Position numbers and translations under genes: made by a program. The notes below the pieces were generated by a model, which made no database searches, was not told the DNA's origin, and saw nothing but the letters and a program-made list of their open reading frames with translations. A stretch of DNA of 34,621 nucleotides from Oscillospiraceae bacterium. GTDB lineage: Bacteria > Bacillota > Clostridia > Oscillospirales > Ruminococcaceae. The stretch spans positions 1 through 34,621 of the forward strand of contig JAFLUJ010000003.1 in the NCBI GenBank assembly GCA_022511485.1, written 5' to 3'. This document shows positions 31,254 through 34,621 of this stretch, piece after piece. Numbering within the stretch: position 1 is the stretch's first letter; each line of letters opens with the position of its first letter.

Positions 31254-31892
31254 TTACTTTCTCTTCCTGGAAGCGATCGCAGCAGCGCCGGCAACAGCCA
31301 TTACAGCAACAACAGATGCAACAGCAACGTTGCCTGTAGCAGGAGCTGTAGTTGTTGTTTCAGCAGCGGGAGCAGGAGCATCTTCGGAAGATGTGTCCTC
31401 TGCGGGAGCAGCAGCTCCACCGCCAAGACCGGAAACTGTAAATGTGATCTTAAGGCTGGAAGAAATAGCTGTAGCGTTATCTACAGGTGAATCGTTCTTA
31501 GTATCACCGTACTGGTTGTAAATTTCAATTCTGAAATTTCCCTTGTCCTCTACATCACCGTAGATGATCTTACCTGCGTCAAAGGAAAGAGCAGAACCAT
31601 CAACCTCAATGCTGTCAAGAACAGCTGTAGCATCAGGAGATCCGGCATACATACCCTCAATATCAATTACAAATACGCCGAAATCAACAGCGCCTGCAAC
31701 AGCAGTGGTCTCCAGTGTGTACTGACCATCGCCGTTAACTGTTACAGATGTATCCCAGTCCTGAGCAGCCCATGCTGTATCAGCAAAGCCGATCTTAGCG
31801 GTATACTCATCAGCTGCAAATGCATTCACAGCCATTGTAGAGAGAGCTACAGCAGCAGCTGCAACAGCAGCAACTATCTTTTTGATTTTCAT
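31254..31892 (-). CDS. Anchored surface protein with PATGN sorting signal
   Basis: ATG 31892 (MKIKKIVAAVAAAAVALSTM) is preferred: the in-frame ATG at 31907 contains the GGAGG site. The 212-residue protein has a signal peptide, a compact beta-rich domain (~27-155: IGFADTAWAAQDWDTSVTVN, VFVIDIEGMY, FRIEIYNQYGD, SLKITFTVSG), an Ala/Pro/Thr/Glu spacer and PATGN, a hydrophobic helix and RKRK. The tail is a variant LPXTG sorting signal. The domain looks like a small carbohydrate-binding-type sandwich. Last gene of a three-gene operon, 44 nt after the previous stop. Confidence 0.83.
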   Translation of the reverse strand: MKIKKIVAAVAAAAVALSTMAVNAFAADEYTAKIGFADTAWAAQDWDTSVTVNGDGQYTLETTAVAGAVDFGVFVIDIEGMYAGSPDATAVLDSIEVDGSALSFDAGKIIYGDVEDKGNFRIEIYNQYGDTKNDSPVDNATAISSSLKITFTVSGLGGGAAAPAEDTSSEDAPAPAAETTTTAPATGNVAVASVVAVMAVAGAAAIASRKRK

Positions 31893-31936
31893 TATGCTTA
31901 CCTCCATACTTTATTAGAGTCAATGTTTAATGAAAA

Positions 31937-32890
31937 TTACTTTCTCTTCTTGGAAACGAGTGCAGCAGCACCAGCAACAGCCATTACAGCAGCGATAGAT
32001 GCAACAGCAACGTTACCTGTAGCAGGAGCAGCAGTTGCAGCCTCAGCAGCAGCCTGTGTCTCTGCGGGTGCAGGAGCAGCCTCTGTCTCAGCAGGAGCAG
32101 GAGCTACTTCATCATCAACGTCAACATCAATGTCGATGTCTTCGTCCTCGTCAACATCAAGGTCAACGTCAACTGCCTCATCAGCAACCTCAGCTTCTGT
32201 AGCTTCGGGCTCAGCCTCTGTAGCCTCAGGCTCTGTCTCTTCAACAACAGGTGCAAAACCAACAGTAATAGCATTTCCGCTAGCATCCTTAAATTCGATG
32301 TTGTCAATGTACATTACATAATCATCAGCATCCGCAGCAACAGCCCATCTCATAAGCCCGAAGAAAGGACTTTCACTTTCTTCTTTGTACTGCTCAGCTG
32401 CTAATATGAACTTTCTTTCAACCTTGACTGTAGCAACCTCACCAGGATTGTAAGCTCCGCCGTCCCATGCCTTATCGGACCAACTGGGGTTTTTCTGTGT
32501 ACCGTAGCTGCCTGCTGTACCAACAGCACCGCCTGCCCATCCAACGATACCTTCTTCTGTCTTAGGAACGATAGAAAGATCAAATGTAATGCTCTTGATC
32601 TTAACTACGTTTTCTTTCTCCATCATTTTGTAGAGATCAAACCAAACCTTAGGAACAGCAGTCTTATCAGCAACGTCAACCTTGAGCTGCTTGGAACCAT
32701 TGTAGTCCTCAACGCTGAGAACAGCATCAGAAGAACCGCTGTCTAAGTTCATATAAACGAAAGAGCAGTCGCCATCTTCAAAGTCAACAACTGTTGCACC
32801 TGATGTAACAGCAGATGCAGAAACAGCAGTCATAGCAGAAACAGCCATAGAAGCTGCAGCAATTCCTGCAAAGATTTTTTTAAGTTTCAT
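31937..32890 (-). CDS. Anchored surface protein with acidic stalk and PATGN sorting signal
   Basis: ATG 32890 (MKLKKIFAGIAAASMAVSAM) has a GGAGG site; the frame upstream only adds a TTG inside it. The 317-residue product has a signal peptide, a carbohydrate-binding-like beta domain (~30-210: VVDFEDGDCSFVYMNLD, DDYVMYIDNIEFKDASG), then a Glu/Pro/Ala repeat (PEATEAEPEATEAE) and a strictly alternating acidic/hydrophobic stretch (VDVDLDVDEDEDIDIDVDVD), a second Pro/Ala/Glu spacer and APATGN, helix, KKRK. The DxD run could bind calcium or act as a stiff charged stalk. It is the middle gene of the operon. Confidence 0.85.
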   Translation of the reverse strand: MKLKKIFAGIAAASMAVSAMTAVSASAVTSGATVVDFEDGDCSFVYMNLDSGSSDAVLSVEDYNGSKQLKVDVADKTAVPKVWFDLYKMMEKENVVKIKSITFDLSIVPKTEEGIVGWAGGAVGTAGSYGTQKNPSWSDKAWDGGAYNPGEVATVKVERKFILAAEQYKEESESPFFGLMRWAVAADADDYVMYIDNIEFKDASGNAITVGFAPVVEETEPEATEAEPEATEAEVADEAVDVDLDVDEDEDIDIDVDVDDEVAPAPAETEAAPAPAETQAAAEAATAAPATGNVAVASIAAVMAVAGAAALVSKKRK

Positions 32891-32936
32891 TGTAAATTCC
32901 TCCAAAAATTTTTTGTTTTTTATAGTAATTATAAAA

Positions 32937-33644
32937 TTACTTTCTTTTCTTAGTTGCTACAGCAGCAACACCAGCAACAGCCATTACAGAGATCATAACA
33001 GCAGCAGGAACATTTCCGGTTGCAGGAGCTGTAGTTGTAGTAGTTGTTGTTTCTCCAGCATCAGCAGCGGGAGCAGGAGCAGCTTCTTCTGATGTGTCCT
33101 CAGCAGGAGCAGCAGAGCCTCCATCAGGAGTAAATGTACCATTACTATAATCCCAGATCTGCTCTTCCTCAAGGGTATTAACAGAAGCACCGCTGAATGT
33201 ACCGGGCTCAAGATCAGCAGACTTAACGATTACGTTCTGAACCTGAAAACCGATACCGGAATCGCCAAGAGAAGCAATAGTATCAGCAGATACAACGAAA
33301 GTAAGAGTTGGCTCATTGGGAGAGATACCGATAAATCCGTCGCCCTTAGCGTAAACCTTATCACCCTGGATCTGATCGGTGATACGCAGCCAGCCGTTGT
33401 CAAAATCCATAGGAGCAATAATGTGCTGATCCTCTATGATAGATGATCTCCACTCAACAGTAAGTGTTACCTGAACGTCTCCACCTACAGCCTCAAGGTC
33501 AGCCTTAGGGATAGTTTTTCCTGCACCCCATGCACCAACATAATCTGAGTCCAGCTCAATTGTAGTAGCAAATGCGTTTACTGCCATCATAGAAACTGCA
33601 ACAGCAGCCGCAGCGATTCCTGCAACGATTTTTTTAAGTTTCAT
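32937..33644 (-). CDS. Anchored surface protein with PATGN sorting signal
   Basis: ATG 33644 (MKLKKIVAGIAAAAVAVSMM) follows GGAGG by 8 nt; the ATG at 33659 overlaps that site. The 235-residue protein has a signal peptide, a beta-rich domain (~28-180: YVGAWGAGKTIPKADLEAVG, VQVTLTVEWRSS, GFQVQNVIVKSADL), a Glu/Ala/Pro/Thr spacer, PATGN, a hydrophobic helix and KKRK. First gene of the operon, from a TTGCTA-17-TATAAT promoter at 33754-33726. The three proteins share signal peptide and tail but have different middle domains. Confidence 0.84.
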   Translation of the reverse strand: MKLKKIVAGIAAAAVAVSMMAVNAFATTIELDSDYVGAWGAGKTIPKADLEAVGGDVQVTLTVEWRSSIIEDQHIIAPMDFDNGWLRITDQIQGDKVYAKGDGFIGISPNEPTLTFVVSADTIASLGDSGIGFQVQNVIVKSADLEPGTFSGASVNTLEEEQIWDYSNGTFTPDGGSAAPAEDTSEEAAPAPAADAGETTTTTTTAPATGNVPAAVMISVMAVAGVAAVATKKRK

Positions 33645-33725
33645 TGCAAATTCCTCCATTCTTTTTCCTTTTAGCTGATATGCCGGGATACATCACCTAC
33701 CATACCGCTATTATTACGTATAATC

Positions 33726-33754
33726 ATTATAGCATTAATATTTCAAATTAGCAA
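33726..33754 (-). promoter_or_regulatory. Promoter of the three-gene surface protein operon
   Basis: Minus strand TTGCTA (33754-33749), 17 nt, TATAAT (33731-33726). The ~80-nt leader holds GGTATGGTAGGTGATG and CCCGGCATATCAGC, without a clear long hairpin. Confidence 0.7.
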
Positions 33755-33998
33755 CATCATTTTTAAATAATTATTTCTCATTTTTTTTGTTCAAAATAGC
33801 GAAAATGACTATAAGTGCCTTCAAATTTGCCATTTGATACGTTTTTCGGGATATTCGCATATATCGCCTGTTAATTTTATGTGAACGAAAAACAAAAAGC
33901 CCATCCAAAAGCTGAACCTTTTCCATTGCCGCCTTAACAAGCATCGTGCAAAACAAAAAGCCCGCCCAAAGGGACGAGCTTCTTTAAGAAAAAATAAA
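33755..33998 (-). terminator. Two related terminators in tandem
   Basis: On the minus strand, AAGCTCGTCC pairs with GGCGGGCTT (about 33960-33985) followed by TTTTTGTTTTG, the terminator of the small acidic surface protein. About 60 nt further, a second block GGGCTTTTTGTTTTT (around 33887-33908) repeats the same stem end and tail, so the terminator was partly duplicated. No gene is supported in between. Confidence 0.65.
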
Positions 33999-34310
33999 TT
34001 ACTTAGCCTTCTTAGCAACAACAGCAGCTGCAGCGAGAGCTACAGGGATAACTGCGAGTGCGATAGGTGAGTTGCCTGTAACAGGGTTGGGAGCAACAGC
34101 GGGAGCTTCTGTAACAGCTTCTGTTACAACGGGAGCAGGCTCTGTCTCCTCTTCCTCTTCCTCTTCACCGAAATCGATCTCCTCGCCCTCAACTTCCTCG
34201 TCGAGAACGTCTACTTCAGCCTCAATGCCTGCTGCGGAAGCAGTCATGCCAACCATAGCTACAGACATTGCGCAAGCTGCGATTGCAGCAAGGATCTTTT
34301 TAATTTTCAT
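33999..34310 (-). CDS. Minimal anchored surface peptide with acidic stretch and NPVTG sorting signal
   Basis: ATG 34310 (MKIKKILAAIAACAMSVAMV) follows GGAGG; the ATG at 34325 overlaps it. Only 103 residues: signal peptide (cleaved near SAA-GIE), an acidic stretch (VDVLDEEVEGEEIDFGEEEE), a Thr/Glu/Ala/Pro spacer, NPVTGN, a hydrophobic helix (IALAVIPVALAAAAVVA) and KKAK. There is no folded domain. The tail is nearly the same as in the 698-residue protein (NPKTGN, AVIPVALAAAAVVAKK). It may put a dense negative charge on the cell wall or be a spacer/competitor for the sortase. Confidence 0.85.
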   Translation of the reverse strand: MKIKKILAAIAACAMSVAMVGMTASAAGIEAEVDVLDEEVEGEEIDFGEEEEEEETEPAPVVTEAVTEAPAVAPNPVTGNSPIALAVIPVALAAAAVVAKKAK

Positions 34311-34363
34311 TGTTTTTTCCTCCATTCAATTGTTTTATCATAGTTTATCCTAACTACAGTGTA

Positions 34364-34392
34364 ATTATAACACAATTAACTCATAAATCCAA
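34364..34392 (-). promoter_or_regulatory. Promoter of the minimal surface peptide gene
   Basis: Minus strand TTGGAT (34392-34387), 17 nt, TATAAT (34369-34364), with a ~45-nt leader to the start codon. Confidence 0.75.
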
Positions 34393-34621
34393 GTAGCAAC
34401 CTAACAATTTTTAAGTTCATTATTTGGTGGAAATTAAGCAACATCCACAAAAAAGCAGAAATTTTTCACCGTAAAGTGAAATTTTGGTTACAATTTTTGT
34501 TACCTTTTTCCCTTTTTGTAATTTATTGTATAGATTGCTCCCGTATAAATGACGGAAAAGGACGCGGGGGTCAGGAAACCAAAGGGAAATGGAAAAAAAA
34601 AACCAAAAAAAATAAGCAATT
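34393..34621. other. AT-rich intergenic region at window end
   Basis: No gene is seen. AAATTTTTCAC/GTGAAATTTT (about 34460-34482) and GGTTACAA/TTTTTGTTACC (about 34486-34504) are inverted repeats; GGTTAC/GTAACC words also occur upstream of the large surface protein (15795-15835), so they may be sites for a common regulator. The last ~60 bases (GGACGCGGGGGTCAGG and A-rich sequence) could be the start of another leader cut by the window end. Confidence 0.4.

Noticed and set aside
32100-32230. Repetitive GTCAACGTC-like tract that might suggest a CRISPR or minisatellite
   Set aside because: It is the coding sequence for the alternating Asp/hydrophobic stalk; no regular spacers.
33771-33956. 61-codon minus-strand frame between the tandem terminators
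   Set aside because: No ribosome-binding site and it includes terminator sequence; the hydrophobic end is from AT-rich DNA.
1-34621. tRNA, rRNA or CRISPR arrays
   Set aside because: No cloverleaf-like segments, rRNA landmarks or regularly spaced direct repeats were found on reading both strands; this was by eye and tRNAscan would settle it.

Overview
The window looks like a low-to-mid GC Gram-positive Clostridia genome, most likely a Ruminococcus-type member of the Oscillospiraceae. The grounds are a SpoIIP-like sporulation protein, lipoboxes and LPXTG-like sorting signals instead of outer-membrane features, strong AAGGAGG ribosome-binding sites, TTGACA-17-TATAAT promoters, and ABC sugar importers without a dedicated ATPase. 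I judged this by reading motifs; no database search was run.

Layout. (1) 1-267: the N-terminal part of a Thr-rich lipoprotein, cut by the window edge. (2) 626-12378: an eight-gene minus-strand operon for carbohydrate capture and import. In transcription order it encodes a large solute-binding protein with extra carbohydrate-binding-like domains, two permeases, an NHL/TPR membrane-anchored propeller protein, a Yip1-like membrane protein, a large secreted DUF5696-like protein and two more permeases, ending at a terminator at 626-661. Its 215-nt leader contains a structured repeat. (3) 12530-16320: a decayed Rpn-type nuclease/transposase gene, two small type I toxin-antitoxin modules (A and B), and a 698-residue anchored surface protein between them. 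(4) 16316-22022: a small membrane protein, spoIIP, a Cys-rich 70-residue protein, an AT-rich orphan, rsmE, a methyl-accepting chemotaxis protein and a 59-residue protein. (5) 22131-26651: a tandem duplication of a lipoprotein gene together with the EF-G leader region, followed by a divergent EF-G. (6) 26698-29230: a secreted jelly-roll-like membrane protein, an integral membrane protein, a MITE-like palindrome and a Nudix hydrolase. (7) 29263-31153: a toxin-module relic (C), a histidine phosphatase with a pyrophosphatase-like N-terminus, and a third intact toxin-antitoxin module (D). (8) 31186-34392: four surface proteins with signal peptides and PATGN/NPVTG-type sorting tails, three of them in one operon.

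The most unusual content is the dispersed family of convergent type I toxin-antitoxin modules. There are three intact loci and at least one relic in 18 kb. Each intact locus has a 29-34 residue hydrophobic peptide ending in lysines, a shared bidirectional terminator, and an opposing ~90-nt RNA with a conserved 5' hairpin. The antitoxin RNAs carry an anti-Shine-Dalgarno stretch that changes in step with the toxin ribosome-binding site. A second notable item is a ~115-nt structured repeat found both in the ABC operon leader and inside the terminator loop of one lipoprotein copy; the duplicated partner provides an apparent empty site.
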